This document shows, one piece after another, positions 50,930-60,157 of a stretch of 64,000 bases of DNA (position 1 is its first letter; every line of letters starts with the position of its first letter). Source of the stretch: Robertkochia sediminum. GTDB lineage: Bacteria; Bacteroidota; Bacteroidia; Flavobacteriales; Flavobacteriaceae. The stretch lies in the NCBI RefSeq assembly GCF_016786255.1, contig NZ_JADMKT010000064.1:124001-188000 (forward strand), in the 5' to 3' direction. The notes beneath the pieces are model-generated. The model did not search any database. It was not told the DNA's origin and saw nothing but the letters and a program-made list of their open reading frames with translations. The translations under genes and the position numbers were made by a program.

Positions 50930-52324
50930 ATGACCGGAAGGATTATCATAGCGCTATTTCTACTGCTCTCCCTGAAGGCCTACCCTCAGCAAAACGACAG
51001 TATCTTTGACTTGAACGAGTTTCTCGGTTTTGTCAAGAAGAATCACCCCGTTGCTGCACAGGCCAACCTGAAGATCAATACCGCACAGGCCAACCTGCTA
51101 AAAGCCCGTGGCGGATTTGATCCTAAGATCGCGGTAGATTACGATCGTAAGGACTTTAAAGACACCGAGTATTACGATCTACTCTACGGTACTTTTAAGA
51201 TCCCTACCTGGTTCGGGATCGAACTGCAGGCAGGGTATGAGCTCAACGATGGAAATTTTTTAAATCCGCAGAACGTTGTGCCTGAAGACGGACTCTACAG
51301 TGCGGGGATCTCTGTTCCCATAGGTCAGGGGCTGTTTATTAACGAGCGTATGGCCACCCTGAAGCAGGCAAAGATCTTTACAGAGCTCAATGCCGCCGAA
51401 AGAGAACTCCAGATCAACCAATTGCTCTACGAATCTATCGTAGCCTACATGGACTGGTTTCGCGCCTATCGGGAGTATGAGCTCTACAGTGAGTTCCTCG
51501 AAAACGCCGATTACCGCTTGCGAAACCTGAAACGCCAGATCGAAGAGGGCGACAAAGCCCCCATTGACAGTATTGAGCTGGGTATCACCGTTCAAAACCG
51601 AAGGATCAATCTTAGAAATGCAGAACTATCGCTCCTGCGCTCCCGATTAGCCCTTTCTAACTTTCTATGGGATGAGGCTTATATACCCCTGGAGATCGCT
51701 CAGAGCATACGTCCTGCACCAAACACCCTTGAAACCCTTAGCGCGATCATTGCCAGAAATGGCGCTGAGATCACTAATTTCGACGTGGCCGCTCACCCAA
51801 AGATCAGGGCCATGCGCTCTAAGATCGAAACCCTGGAAGTAGACCGAAGACTGAAGGCAGAAATGCTAAAGCCTGAACTCAACCTCAATTACAATTTCAT
51901 CACCAGTGATGCAGAACAGGTGAACACCATTAACACCGGAGATTACAAGTTCGGACTGGAATTCAGCTTCCCGATATTTCTTCGGAAAGAGCGGGGTGCC
52001 CTGCAAATGAGCAAGTTCAAGATCCAGGATGCCAATTACGCCTTTGAACAGGAAAGCCTTACCCTTAAGAACAAGGTAATCGCTTCACTGGCCAAGGTTG
52101 ACAACTACGTACAACAGCGCGATCAGGTAAATCGGGTGACCACCGATTACGAAGCCCTTTTACAGGCCGAAGAGCGCAAATTCAGCTTCGGAGAGAGCTC
52201 TGTGTTTTTACTCAACTCACGGGAGCGCAGCCTGCTGCAAGCCCGTCTTAAACAGATCGAACTCAACTACAAACTGGCCGAAGCTCAGGCCGAGCTTATC
52301 AGGACTATCGTGCTGGATCCTTAA
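50930..52324 (+). CDS. TolC family outer-membrane efflux protein
   Basis: The 464-residue protein starts with a signal peptide (IIIALFLLLSLKAYPQ). Two similar halves of long helices and beta strands follow, as in TolC. The first has LNEFLGFVKKNHPVAAQANLKI, and the second starts around residue 290 (AAHPKIRAMRSKIETLE). It ends with helices (ERSLLQARLKQIELNYKLAEAQAEL). The start is 1 bp after the HlyD stop, so it belongs to the same operon. It should form the exit duct in the outer membrane. Confidence 0.93.
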   Translation: MTGRIIIALFLLLSLKAYPQQNDSIFDLNEFLGFVKKNHPVAAQANLKINTAQANLLKARGGFDPKIAVDYDRKDFKDTEYYDLLYGTFKIPTWFGIELQAGYELNDGNFLNPQNVVPEDGLYSAGISVPIGQGLFINERMATLKQAKIFTELNAAERELQINQLLYESIVAYMDWFRAYREYELYSEFLENADYRLRNLKRQIEEGDKAPIDSIELGITVQNRRINLRNAELSLLRSRLALSNFLWDEAYIPLEIAQSIRPAPNTLETLSAIIARNGAEITNFDVAAHPKIRAMRSKIETLEVDRRLKAEMLKPELNLNYNFITSDAEQVNTINTGDYKFGLEFSFPIFLRKERGALQMSKFKIQDANYAFEQESLTLKNKVIASLAKVDNYVQQRDQVNRVTTDYEALLQAEERKFSFGESSVFLLNSRERSLLQARLKQIELNYKLAEAQAELIRTIVLDP

Positions 52325-52349
52325 CCCTGAATTTCTAAAAAATATACCC

Positions 52350-52357
52350 TATTTTTG
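52350..52357 (+). promoter_or_regulatory. Flavobacterial -7 box for map
   Basis: TATTTTTG matches TAnnTTTG and gives a leader of about 53 nt before the ATG at 52416. No -33 TTG at normal spacing is visible. Confidence 0.5.
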
Positions 52358-52415
52358 CACACCTGTACCAAGGTATATTTACAAGTTGAAATTCAGTTTA
52401 TCAAACATATTTAAG

Positions 52416-53231
52416 ATGGTTAAGATCAAGACACCCGAAGAAATCGAATTGATGAGACAAAGCGCCCTCGTGGTTTCCAAGACCCTGGGAATGCTGGCAG
52501 GAGAACTTAAACCGGGTGTTACCACCAACCATCTGGACAAACTTGCTGAGGCCTTTATCAGAGACCAGGGGGCAGAACCCGGATTCCTCGGGCTATACGA
52601 CTGTCCTTCTACCCTGCTCACCAGCGTTAATGAAGCCGTAGTACACGGGTTACCAACAGACAAACCCCTGGAAGAAGGCGATGTGGTATCTATAGACTGT
52701 GGTGCCCTTATGAACGGATTTTATGGCGATCACGCTTACACCTTCGAGATCGGGGAAGTAGACCCGGAAACCAAAAAACTCCTCGAGGTGACCAAGAGAT
52801 CCCTCTATATCGGAATTCGTGAATTCAAGAACGGAAATCGCGTTGGCGATGTAGGTTTTGCTATTCAAAACTACTGTGAGAGTCACGGGTACGGAGTTGT
52901 GCGAGAACTTGTAGGTCATGGCATTGGAAAAAAGATGCACGAAGATCCCGAAATGCCGAACTACGGAAAACGCGGCCGCGGTAAGAAATTCCAGGAAGGT
53001 ATGGTCGTAGCCATAGAGCCTATGATCAATATGGGGACCCATCGCATCAAGCAGCTTCGTGACGGATGGACCATCGTAACCGCCGACGGAAAGCCAAGTG
53101 CTCACTTTGAACACGACGTAGCCCTGATCAATGGTAAACCGGAGATCCTTTCCACCTTTAAGTACATCTATGACGTTCTGGGTATCCAAAGCGACGAGGA
53201 AGACGAGTTCAAGCAGACCGTGAAAGCATAA
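52416..53231 (+). CDS. map: Methionine aminopeptidase type I
   Basis: The 271-residue cytoplasmic enzyme removes the initiator Met from new proteins. Its metal ligands are in the order Asp (SIDCGALMNGFYGDHAYTFEIG), Asp, His (ELVGHGIGKKMHEDP), Glu (VVAIEPMIN) and Glu (HFEHDVALI). The ATG at 52416 (MVKIKT) is preferred to the TTG at 52386. There is an extension at the end (about 15 residues, acidic) compared with E. coli Map. It starts 91 bp after the TolC gene and has its own promoter box, and the methyltransferase gene follows after 14 bp. Confidence 0.96.
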   Translation: MVKIKTPEEIELMRQSALVVSKTLGMLAGELKPGVTTNHLDKLAEAFIRDQGAEPGFLGLYDCPSTLLTSVNEAVVHGLPTDKPLEEGDVVSIDCGALMNGFYGDHAYTFEIGEVDPETKKLLEVTKRSLYIGIREFKNGNRVGDVGFAIQNYCESHGYGVVRELVGHGIGKKMHEDPEMPNYGKRGRGKKFQEGMVVAIEPMINMGTHRIKQLRDGWTIVTADGKPSAHFEHDVALINGKPEILSTFKYIYDVLGIQSDEEDEFKQTVKA

Positions 53232-53245
53232 CCCTATTCTTTCTT

Positions 53246-54010
53246 TTGAAAAAACTATTCAAATACGTCCTTAATACCGTACCCCGCCCCCTGCTTATCC
53301 GTTTAAGTTATGTGGTGAAGCCGGTGGTGGCTATGTATTACAGTGGCGATCGCTACACAGATCCTATTGACCAGAAAAGCTACCGAAGCTTTCTCCCATA
53401 CGGATACGGCAAGCAGCGGGACAATGTACTAGCTCCCGGCACCCTTTCGCTCGAAAGGCACCGCTTGCTTTGGCTTTTCCTGAAGGAGAAGACCAATTTT
53501 TTCTCTGCACCCTTAAAGGTGTTGCATTTTGCTCCCGAACAGGCGTTCTATAAACGCTTTCGCCAACTGGAAAACCTGGAGTACACCACTACCGACCTCA
53601 ATTCACCGCTGGCCGATGTGAAAGCCGATATCTGCGACCTGCCCTTTGAAGACAACAGCTTTGATGTGATCTTATGCAATCACGTACTCGAGCACATCCC
53701 AAACGATAAGAAAGCGATGCAGGAGCTCTACCGCATCATGAAACCCGGTGGCTGGGGCGTATTTCAGATCCCCCAGGAACTGGACAGGGAAATCACCTTT
53801 GAAGACGACAGCATTACCGATAGAGAAGAAAGAGCACGCATCTTTGGTCAATACGACCATGTGCGTATCTACGGGAGGGACTATTTTGACAAGCTCCGAA
53901 GCATCGGGTTCAGGGTCGAAGAAGAACAAATGGCCGCGCTTATGCCAAAAGAAAAGGCCGATACGTACCGCATCGACCCAAAAGAGATCATTCCTGTGGT
54001 AAGGAAGTAA
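53246..54010 (+). CDS. Class I SAM-dependent methyltransferase (TTG start)
   Basis: The 254-residue protein has a core of the methyltransferase-11 type: VLHFAPEQAFYKRFRQ near residue 92 takes the place of motif I, and LPFEDNSFDVILCNHVLEHI is typical of motifs post-I/II. MKPGGWGVFQIP follows. No ATG fits; the start is TTG at 53246, which begins MKKLFKYVLNTVPRPLL. The substrate is unknown. It is 14 bp after map, so it is probably transcribed with it, and it converges with apbE. Confidence 0.85.
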   Translation: MKKLFKYVLNTVPRPLLIRLSYVVKPVVAMYYSGDRYTDPIDQKSYRSFLPYGYGKQRDNVLAPGTLSLERHRLLWLFLKEKTNFFSAPLKVLHFAPEQAFYKRFRQLENLEYTTTDLNSPLADVKADICDLPFEDNSFDVILCNHVLEHIPNDKKAMQELYRIMKPGGWGVFQIPQELDREITFEDDSITDREERARIFGQYDHVRIYGRDYFDKLRSIGFRVEEEQMAALMPKEKADTYRIDPKEIIPVVRK

Positions 54011-54132
54011 GCCTTATTTCTTCAAGCGAAGTAACCTTTATTTACTCCTAAAATAGCAGCAAACCTTATCCCCCGAAGCAAAACTTACTACTTAGGCAGT
54101 GGTCGACGTTAGTCGTAAGGTCGCAGCAAGCC

Positions 54133-55173
54133 CTAATCCCCCAGCATCAGCCTTTGAAAGCCTGATGTACGGTATTCCTGCAGCCCACCCTGATCATTGA
54201 GGCTTATAATGTATACATCGAGGTGCTCAAGTCCGTTCAGGGTTTCTTTAATACCCTCTAAAGACATGCCCATAAAAGCGGTGGCATACGCATCGGCTTC
54301 CATACATGTAGGCGCCAGTACCGAAGCACTCAGGACCTTATTCTTAAACGGATACCCGGTACGCGGATCTATGGTATGTACATACTTTTCTCCGGTAACC
54401 TCATCGACCCTGTATTTGCGATAATTACCACTGGTGGCCATTGCCCGGTCGTGGAGGGCTAATTTCGCAATGAGCCTGCGCTCTCCTGCCGGTTGAAAAG
54501 GATCGTCTACAGCAACTACCCATTGTTTATCTTTTATGGTATTCTTACCCTTAGCCAGGATCTCACCACCAATTTCGACCAGGTAGTTTTCTACCCCCTG
54601 TTCTTCGAGCATCCTTCCTACGAGGTCTACACAATACCCTTTTGCCAGCGCATTAAAATCAAGGTAAACCTGTGGATGATTCTTCACGACCTTATTGCTC
54701 TCATCAATTGCGATCTTTTCCAAGCCTGTAAACACAAGAATACTGTCTACCTGGGCGCTATCCAGCGTTGCTATACCTTTTTCAGGGCCAAACCCCCAGG
54801 CATTGACCAAAGCGCCAACCGTCGGGTCAAAAACACCATTGGTGCTTTGCCATACCTCACGGGCACTAGCGAACACCTCTTCAAAATAGGCATCCACCAC
54901 TACAGCAGTATCTCCCCTATTAATACGGCTGATATCACTGTCGGGAATATACGTCGACATCGAGGCGTTTACCTCGTCAAAGACCTGCGCGATCTTGCTG
55001 GTGTAGAAAACTGTATCGGAGGGCACCTCATAGATAATGGTATAGGTAGTTCCAAGGGCCTCACCCCTTTCTGTTTGCTGTACGATCTTTTGTTCGGGAC
55101 GCTTACACTGCACGATCACAGCGAAAAAACAGAGTCCCAGTGCTATGTTAGCTACCGATCTCAATAATGCCAT
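54133..55173 (-). CDS. apbE: FAD:protein FMN transferase (ApbE)
   Basis: ApbE uses FAD to attach FMN covalently to a Thr in NqrB, NqrC and related proteins. The 346-residue protein has a lipoprotein-like signal (CFFAVIVQCK, Cys23). The ApbE domain starts with MGTTYTIIYE-type sequence (EALGTTYTIIYE), has AKGYCVDLVGRML near residue 190 and IGGEILAKGKN near residue 210. IDPRTGYPF and EADAYATAFMGM carry the Mg/FAD site. The location next to nqr fits the role. It overlaps the small unknown gene by 26 bp. A terminator after nqrF suggests that it is at least partly expressed apart from nqrA-F. Confidence 0.95.
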   Translation of the reverse strand: MALLRSVANIALGLCFFAVIVQCKRPEQKIVQQTERGEALGTTYTIIYEVPSDTVFYTSKIAQVFDEVNASMSTYIPDSDISRINRGDTAVVVDAYFEEVFASAREVWQSTNGVFDPTVGALVNAWGFGPEKGIATLDSAQVDSILVFTGLEKIAIDESNKVVKNHPQVYLDFNALAKGYCVDLVGRMLEEQGVENYLVEIGGEILAKGKNTIKDKQWVVAVDDPFQPAGERRLIAKLALHDRAMATSGNYRKYRVDEVTGEKYVHTIDPRTGYPFKNKVLSASVLAPTCMEADAYATAFMGMSLEGIKETLNGLEHLDVYIISLNDQGGLQEYRTSGFQRLMLGD

Positions 55174-55510
55174 TGTAGTTTACGATATAGTTTTCTTCTT
55201 TGGTTACCGGCTTGGTATAGTCCTTTGCATTTGCGAGGCCAACCCCCGCATAATACGTACGCGCTTTGAACTTTAAGGCGTGTACCCTGATACTCTCCAT
55301 AAAGATCATATCAAAGTCTTTCGGGTCTTCCGGATAAGCTATCGCTTTTACGATAATGAAGTGTAATTTCTTATTCTTAAGGCAAACGAATTGCGGATCC
55401 TTCTTGAGCTGACTGTTCACAGCCATAAACTCGAAACCTTGCTTTTCAAGGTCCTTACCTACGATGTTCATTGCCAGATTGTGCAATTCCTGTTCACTCA
55501 ATACTCCCAT
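55148..55510 (-). CDS. Conserved small protein between nqrF and apbE
   Basis: From the ATG at 55510 the product has 120 residues (MGVLSEQELHNLAMNIVGKDLEKQGFEF then a beta-rich body). I do not recognise a named domain. The sequence is soluble, mixed alpha/beta, with no signal peptide. In some flavobacterial genomes this neighbour of nqrF is, as I recall, mislabelled as an NqrF subunit; it has no FAD or Fe-S motif. It overlaps the apbE start by 26 bp. Its position suggests a part in Nqr or flavinylation, but this is only context. Confidence 0.75.
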   Translation of the reverse strand: MGVLSEQELHNLAMNIVGKDLEKQGFEFMAVNSQLKKDPQFVCLKNKKLHFIIVKAIAYPEDPKDFDMIFMESIRVHALKFKARTYYAGVGLANAKDYTKPVTKEENYIVNYNGIIEIGS

Positions 55511-55520
55511 AGTATTCAAT

Positions 55521-55556
55521 ATAAAATAAAAAACCGACACGCGAGGTGCCGGTTTT
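55521..55556 (-). terminator. Intrinsic terminator after nqrF
   Basis: On the minus strand AAAACCGGCAC pairs with GTGTCGGTTTT (one G-T pair) around a five-base loop, followed by T-rich sequence. It separates nqrA-F from the small gene and apbE. Confidence 0.85.
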
Positions 55557-55579
55557 GGTATTTGTAATTTCGGTATTCA

Positions 55580-56872
55580 TTAACCTCCAAAGTCGTCGAA
55601 ACGAACATTCTCCGGTGGCACTCCAAAATCATCACACATTTTCTCCACCGCTTTGTTCATTAGTGGTGGTCCACAGAAATAGAATTCGATATCTTCAGGA
55701 GCATCGTGATGGTTCAGATAGTTTTCGATCACCACCTGGTGTACGAATCCTACGAATCCATCTCCTTCACCATCAAGACCATCTTTTACCTTCCAGTTAT
55801 CTTCTTCTAGTGGCTCAGAAAGGGCAATATAGAATTTAAAGTTCGGGAAGTCACGCTCCAACGCTCTGAAGTGCTCTGTGTAGAACAGCTCACGCTTAGA
55901 ACGACCACCGTACCAATACGTAACTTTCCTTCCTGTCTTAAGGGTTTTGAACAGGTGATACAGGTGCGAACGCATTGGCGCCATACCTGCTCCACCACCC
56001 ACGTAAAGCATTTCTGCATCACTGTGGTTAATGAAGAACTCACCATAAGGTCCTGAGATGGTCACCTTATCTCCTGCCTTACGCGAGAAGATATACGAGG
56101 AAGCGATCCCCGGATTTACATCCATCCATCCATTCTTATTGCGATCCCATGGTGGGGTGGCAATACGAACGTTAAGCATGATATCGCGCCCTTCTGCAGG
56201 ATACGAAGCCATCGAATATGCACGCTCTACAGTTTCCGTGTTCTTCATTACCAATGGCCAAAGGTTGAACTTATCCCACTCCATCTGGAATTTCTTAGGA
56301 TCGTCGTGTTCTTCAGGGTGGGCAGTAATATCGATATCACTGTACTTGATCTCACATGGAGGGATCTCGATCTGGATATAACCTCCGGCCTCGTAATCCA
56401 TATCCTCAGGGATACGCACTACGAATTCCTTGATAAAGGAAGCCACGTTCCAGTTACGAACAACCTCAGCCTCCCATTTTTTGATCCCAAATACCTCCTC
56501 AGGCACTTTGATCACCATATCTTGTTTTACTTTTACCTGACATCCAAGACGCCATCCTTCGGCGATCTCCTTACGGGTAAAGTGAGGGGCTTCTGTTGGA
56601 AGGATCTCTCCTCCACCCTCAGTAACGATACATTTACATTGTATACAGGTTCCCCCTCCACCACAAGCCGATGGCAGGAAGATCTTATTATCTCCAAGTG
56701 TAGAAAGTAGCGTACCTCCCGAATTCACCTGAACATCCTTCTCTCCGTTGATCTTGAGGCTCACAGGACCTGACGGCACCAATTTAGCCTTCGCTCCGAG
56801 CAGGATCCCCACAAGCGCAAAGATCAGTACCAGAAATACTACTAAACTCGCAATGATTACTGAATAATCCAT
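55580..56872 (-). CDS. nqrF: Na+-translocating NADH:quinone reductase subunit F
   Basis: NqrF is the NADH-oxidising subunit and carries FAD and a 2Fe-2S cluster. The 430-residue protein has one N-terminal membrane helix (about 5-26). The ferredoxin domain has Cys70, Cys76 and Cys79 in [10 protein letters not shown] and a fourth Cys near residue 112 (RLGCQVKV). The FAD-binding [12 protein letters not shown] and the NADH site [16 protein letters not shown] follow. The C-terminus ends in FDDFGG, as in other NqrF. It is the last gene of nqrA-F. Confidence 0.97.
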   Translation of the reverse strand: MDYSVIIASLVVFLVLIFALVGILLGAKAKLVPSGPVSLKINGEKDVQVNSGGTLLSTLGDNKIFLPSACGGGGTCIQCKCIVTEGGGEILPTEAPHFTRKEIAEGWRLGCQVKVKQDMVIKVPEEVFGIKKWEAEVVRNWNVASFIKEFVVRIPEDMDYEAGGYIQIEIPPCEIKYSDIDITAHPEEHDDPKKFQMEWDKFNLWPLVMKNTETVERAYSMASYPAEGRDIMLNVRIATPPWDRNKNGWMDVNPGIASSYIFSRKAGDKVTISGPYGEFFINHSDAEMLYVGGGAGMAPMRSHLYHLFKTLKTGRKVTYWYGGRSKRELFYTEHFRALERDFPNFKFYIALSEPLEEDNWKVKDGLDGEGDGFVGFVHQVVIENYLNHHDAPEDIEFYFCGPPLMNKAVEKMCDDFGVPPENVRFDDFGG

Positions 56873-56890
56873 TCTTTCTTAACTAATGAT

Positions 56891-57505
56891 TTATAATTTA
56901 ATTCCCATGAAGCTCATGAACCCAAGGGCCATAAGTCCTGTAATGATAAAGGTGATCCCCAGTCCTCTAAGCGGAGCAGGAACGTTCGAGTAAGCGATCT
57001 TCTCGCGAATAGCGGCAATGGCAAGGATCGCCAGGAACCATCCGATCCCTGAACCTAATCCGTAAGTAGCAGCTTCCCCGATCCCGGCGAAGTCTTTCTG
57101 CTGCATGAACAGCGATCCTCCAAGAATCGCACAGTTTACTGCGATAAGCGGAAGGAAGATTCCCAGAGCTCCGTAAAGCGCCGGTGCGAACTTCTCAACG
57201 ATCATCTCTACCAACTGTACCATCGAAGCGATCACCGCGATGAACATGATAAAGCTCAGGAAGCTCAGGTCGATATTAGCGTACTCAGCTCCTAACCAGG
57301 AAAGGGCCCCCGGACGAAGCAGGTAGTTATCCAGCAAGAAGTTGATAGGAACCGTGATCGATAATACGAAAATTACCGCTGCTCCAAGACCTACTGCTGT
57401 TTTCACAGTCTTCGATACTGCCAGATAGGAACACATTCCCAGGAAGTAGGCGAAAACCATGTTTTCTATAAAAATACTTCTGACAAAAAGATTTACGTAA
57501 TCCAT
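56891..57505 (-). CDS. nqrE: Na+-translocating NADH:quinone reductase subunit E
   Basis: NqrE is an integral membrane subunit of about six helices, related to RnfA. With NqrD it binds the intramembrane 2Fe-2S (Fe) centre. The 204-residue length is normal, and the opening [28 protein letters not shown] is diagnostic, including the Cys near residue 26. [10 protein letters not shown] near residue 120 holds the second ligand Cys. It lies between nqrD and nqrF in the usual order. Confidence 0.97.
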   Translation of the reverse strand: MDYVNLFVRSIFIENMVFAYFLGMCSYLAVSKTVKTAVGLGAAVIFVLSITVPINFLLDNYLLRPGALSWLGAEYANIDLSFLSFIMFIAVIASMVQLVEMIVEKFAPALYGALGIFLPLIAVNCAILGGSLFMQQKDFAGIGEAATYGLGSGIGWFLAILAIAAIREKIAYSNVPAPLRGLGITFIITGLMALGFMSFMGIKL

Positions 57506-57534
57506 TATTCTGTAATTTTTTTAAGCCTGGAAGC

Positions 57535-58257
57535 TTAGTTCTTCTCAATTAATTTTCTGTTTCTGGCTCGCTGTACCCAGATCAATACCCCAACAACCAG
57601 CAGTGCCGCAGGCGATAGAAGCATTAATCCGTTGTTCTCATACCCTAGCGCATAAAGTCCGGTAGACTCTGCAAGAGTTACCCCTTTATGACCCAGTACT
57701 TCGAATCCGAAAAGCTTTCCTGAACCGAGAAGCTCTCTGAAGAAAGCCACGATCACAAGGATAAGACCATATCCGGCAGCATTACCAACACCATCAAGGA
57801 AAGACTTCCATACCCCGTTACCCAGGGCGAAGGCCTCAAGACGACCCATTACGATACAGTTGGTAATAATAAGACCAACGAATACCGAGAGCTCTTTACT
57901 CACATCATATGCGAAGGCTTTAAGCACCTGGTCTACCAGGATCACAAGAGCCGCAACAACCACCAGCTGAACGATGATACGAATACGGTTTGGGATCAGG
58001 TTTCTGATGATCGAGATGATCATATTAGCGAAGGCCATTACTGCCAATACGGCAATTGCCATAACTATGGCCGGCTTCAACTGAACGGTGATCGCCAGGG
58101 CCGAACAAATACCGAGTACCTGTACGGTGATCGGGTTATTGTCGTCCAGCGGATCAGTCAATAACTGTCTGTTCTTTTTAGAGAATAGAGGCTCCTTTTC
58201 TTCAGCAACGAAAAGCGTAAGTGGAGCTTTCTCTTTGTTATCTTTATTATGGGCCAT
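57535..58257 (-). CDS. nqrD: Na+-translocating NADH:quinone reductase subunit D
   Basis: NqrD is a membrane subunit of about six helices (RnfE-related) that shares an iron centre with NqrE. The 240-residue protein has a longer hydrophilic N-terminus (about 30 residues) than the Vibrio form. Cys residues are in VLGICSALAIT near residue 50 and ITNCIVMGRLEAFALGN near residue 133. The genes are 29 bp (to nqrE) and 2 bp (from nqrC) apart, so they are co-transcribed. Confidence 0.97.
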   Translation of the reverse strand: MAHNKDNKEKAPLTLFVAEEKEPLFSKKNRQLLTDPLDDNNPITVQVLGICSALAITVQLKPAIVMAIAVLAVMAFANMIISIIRNLIPNRIRIIVQLVVVAALVILVDQVLKAFAYDVSKELSVFVGLIITNCIVMGRLEAFALGNGVWKSFLDGVGNAAGYGLILVIVAFFRELLGSGKLFGFEVLGHKGVTLAESTGLYALGYENNGLMLLSPAALLVVGVLIWVQRARNRKLIEKN

Positions 58258-58259
58258 AA

Positions 58260-58985
58260 TTAGTTATTTAATGCTACGTTAACTTTCTGTGTTTTCAGGT
58301 ATTCGATGTAGTAAGCCAAACGATCTTTGATCATATCGGTTACCCCATCACCGGTAATGGTAGCTCCGGAAATGGCATCAATGGCGTTATCGTCCTTGTT
58401 GTTACCACCCGAATAACCTTTCATTACATTAACTCCAACGAACTCTCCATTGTCGTTCAGGATCTTTTCATCCTTAAAGCGCTCTTCGAACCAGCTCTGA
58501 GTGATCTCAGCCCCAAGTCCGGGAGTCTCTCCTTTATGATCAAAAACAGCTCCTTTGATGGTGTTCACATCATCTTCCAATGAAATGTATCCCCAGATGG
58601 CATCCCATAGACCGGCACCTCTAAGCGGAATAATGTAAAAGTTCTGACCTTCTACCGAAGCCTTATACAAAGGGAAAAGCTGATCTTCGACCGGCTTTTT
58701 AACCTCTTTGGCAAGGTCGATATTAAAGGCGTTCACATCTTTATCGATACTACCGTCTGCGCGCAAAGCGATCTGCTCGGTAATATATTTATTGAATTGC
58801 TCTGCAGCTTCTGCTCTTTCCACATCGATCCCGATGGTGGTAAGGATGTTCTGCATTTTCTCCTGACGTACATTCTCTGCCTGCATAGGTTGCAGGGACG
58901 TTGCTGCTATAGCCAATGCCGAAGCAACCACGATCACCATAATGGTGGCAAAAATGAAAGTATACGCGTTACTATCTCTGTTCAT
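58260..58985 (-). CDS. nqrC: Na+-translocating NADH:quinone reductase subunit C
   Basis: NqrC carries a covalent FMN on Thr, added by ApbE, in its periplasmic FMN-bind domain. The 241-residue protein has one N-terminal membrane helix (about 8-28). The flavinylation motif DAISGATITG is intact, with Thr near residue 209. It lies 2 bp upstream of nqrD and 2 bp downstream of nqrB. Confidence 0.97.
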   Translation of the reverse strand: MNRDSNAYTFIFATIMVIVVASALAIAATSLQPMQAENVRQEKMQNILTTIGIDVERAEAAEQFNKYITEQIALRADGSIDKDVNAFNIDLAKEVKKPVEDQLFPLYKASVEGQNFYIIPLRGAGLWDAIWGYISLEDDVNTIKGAVFDHKGETPGLGAEITQSWFEERFKDEKILNDNGEFVGVNVMKGYSGGNNKDDNAIDAISGATITGDGVTDMIKDRLAYYIEYLKTQKVNVALNN

Positions 58986-58987
58986 AA

Positions 58988-60145
58988 TTAAGCGGATTTA
59001 GCGGTTACAGTTGCTAATCTTTTCTTTCTTCTTTTAATACTTGCCTCGATCACGTAGTGGTCGATGGTCGGCGCAAATACGTTCATAAGCAGGATGGCAA
59101 GCATCACTCCTTCAGGATAAGCCGGGTTGAACACACGGATCATCACACTGAATACCCCAACTAAAATTCCGTAGATCCACTTTCCTTTATAGGTCTGTGC
59201 GGCAGAAACCGGATCGGTAGCCATAAACACAATACCAAAAGCAAGTCCTCCTACAATGAGGTGCTGGTACCAAGGGAAGCTCATCAGGGCATTTGCACCC
59301 CAAAGGTTAAACAGGAAGGCCATTGCAGCAGCTCCGATGAATCCACCAACAATAATTCTCCAGCTTCCGATACCTGTAAGGATCAACAACAAGGCTCCAA
59401 GACCAATAAATAATGTAGAGGTCTCTGCGATAGATCCCGGAATAGCTCCCGCGAACATGCTCCACATATCATAACTCACTTCCTTACCGGCAGCAAGCGA
59501 CCCAAGAATGGTCTCTCCTGAAATACCATCCACATTAGAGGCTTCAGAAACCCATACCTTGTTTCCAGACATATAAGTAGGATAGGCGAAGAATGCAAAA
59601 GCACGAGCCATTAGCGCCGGGTTAAGGATGTTCATCCCTGTTCCTCCGAAGGCCTCTTTTCCGATAAGTACGGCAAAGGCCACAGAAACAGCCACCATCC
59701 AGAGTGGAATATCTACCGGCATGATCATCGGAATAAGCAATCCTGTAACCAGGTATCCCTCATTCACCTCGTGACCGCGGTAAATAGCAAAGATAAATTC
59801 AATACCAAGTCCCACCGCATAGGAAACAACGATCATAGGAACGATCTTCCATGCTCCGTGAAGGAAGGCATCAAAAAAGGTAAAAGCTTCTCCCGTCTGA
59901 GAGAAATACTGGTATCCTGTATTGTACATTCCGTAGATCAACGCCGGAATAAGGGCGAGTACCACAACCATCATGGTACGTTTAAGGTCTACCGCATCGC
60001 GGATGTGAGCCCCTTTCTTAGTTGTGTGATCCGGAACGAACAAAAAAGTATCGAACGCACTAAAAGCAGGAGCGAATTTCTCCCACTTCTGACCTTTCTC
60101 GAAAGGTCGCTTTAAGTCATCTAACTTCTTTCTTAAAAAACTCAT
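58988..60145 (-). CDS. nqrB: Na+-translocating NADH:quinone reductase subunit B
   Basis: NqrB is the largest membrane subunit, with about ten helices, a covalent FMN and riboflavin, and part of the Na+ path and quinone site. The 385-residue length is normal, and TGMNILNPALMARAFAFFAYP is diagnostic. The FMN attachment site should be a Thr in a SGAT motif; here residues 209-212 read SGET, keeping the Thr212 acceptor but with Glu in place of Ala. The rest of the sequence looks intact, so the protein should work. It is between nqrA and nqrC with tight spacing. Confidence 0.96.
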   Translation of the reverse strand: MSFLRKKLDDLKRPFEKGQKWEKFAPAFSAFDTFLFVPDHTTKKGAHIRDAVDLKRTMMVVVLALIPALIYGMYNTGYQYFSQTGEAFTFFDAFLHGAWKIVPMIVVSYAVGLGIEFIFAIYRGHEVNEGYLVTGLLIPMIMPVDIPLWMVAVSVAFAVLIGKEAFGGTGMNILNPALMARAFAFFAYPTYMSGNKVWVSEASNVDGISGETILGSLAAGKEVSYDMWSMFAGAIPGSIAETSTLFIGLGALLLILTGIGSWRIIVGGFIGAAAMAFLFNLWGANALMSFPWYQHLIVGGLAFGIVFMATDPVSAAQTYKGKWIYGILVGVFSVMIRVFNPAYPEGVMLAILLMNVFAPTIDHYVIEASIKRRKKRLATVTAKSA

Positions 60146-60157
60146 AGCTATCTATTT

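Noticed and set aside
55148-55510. The small gene after nqrF as a second NqrF subunit
   Set aside because: It has no Fe-S, FAD or NADH motif; a complete nqrF is directly upstream.
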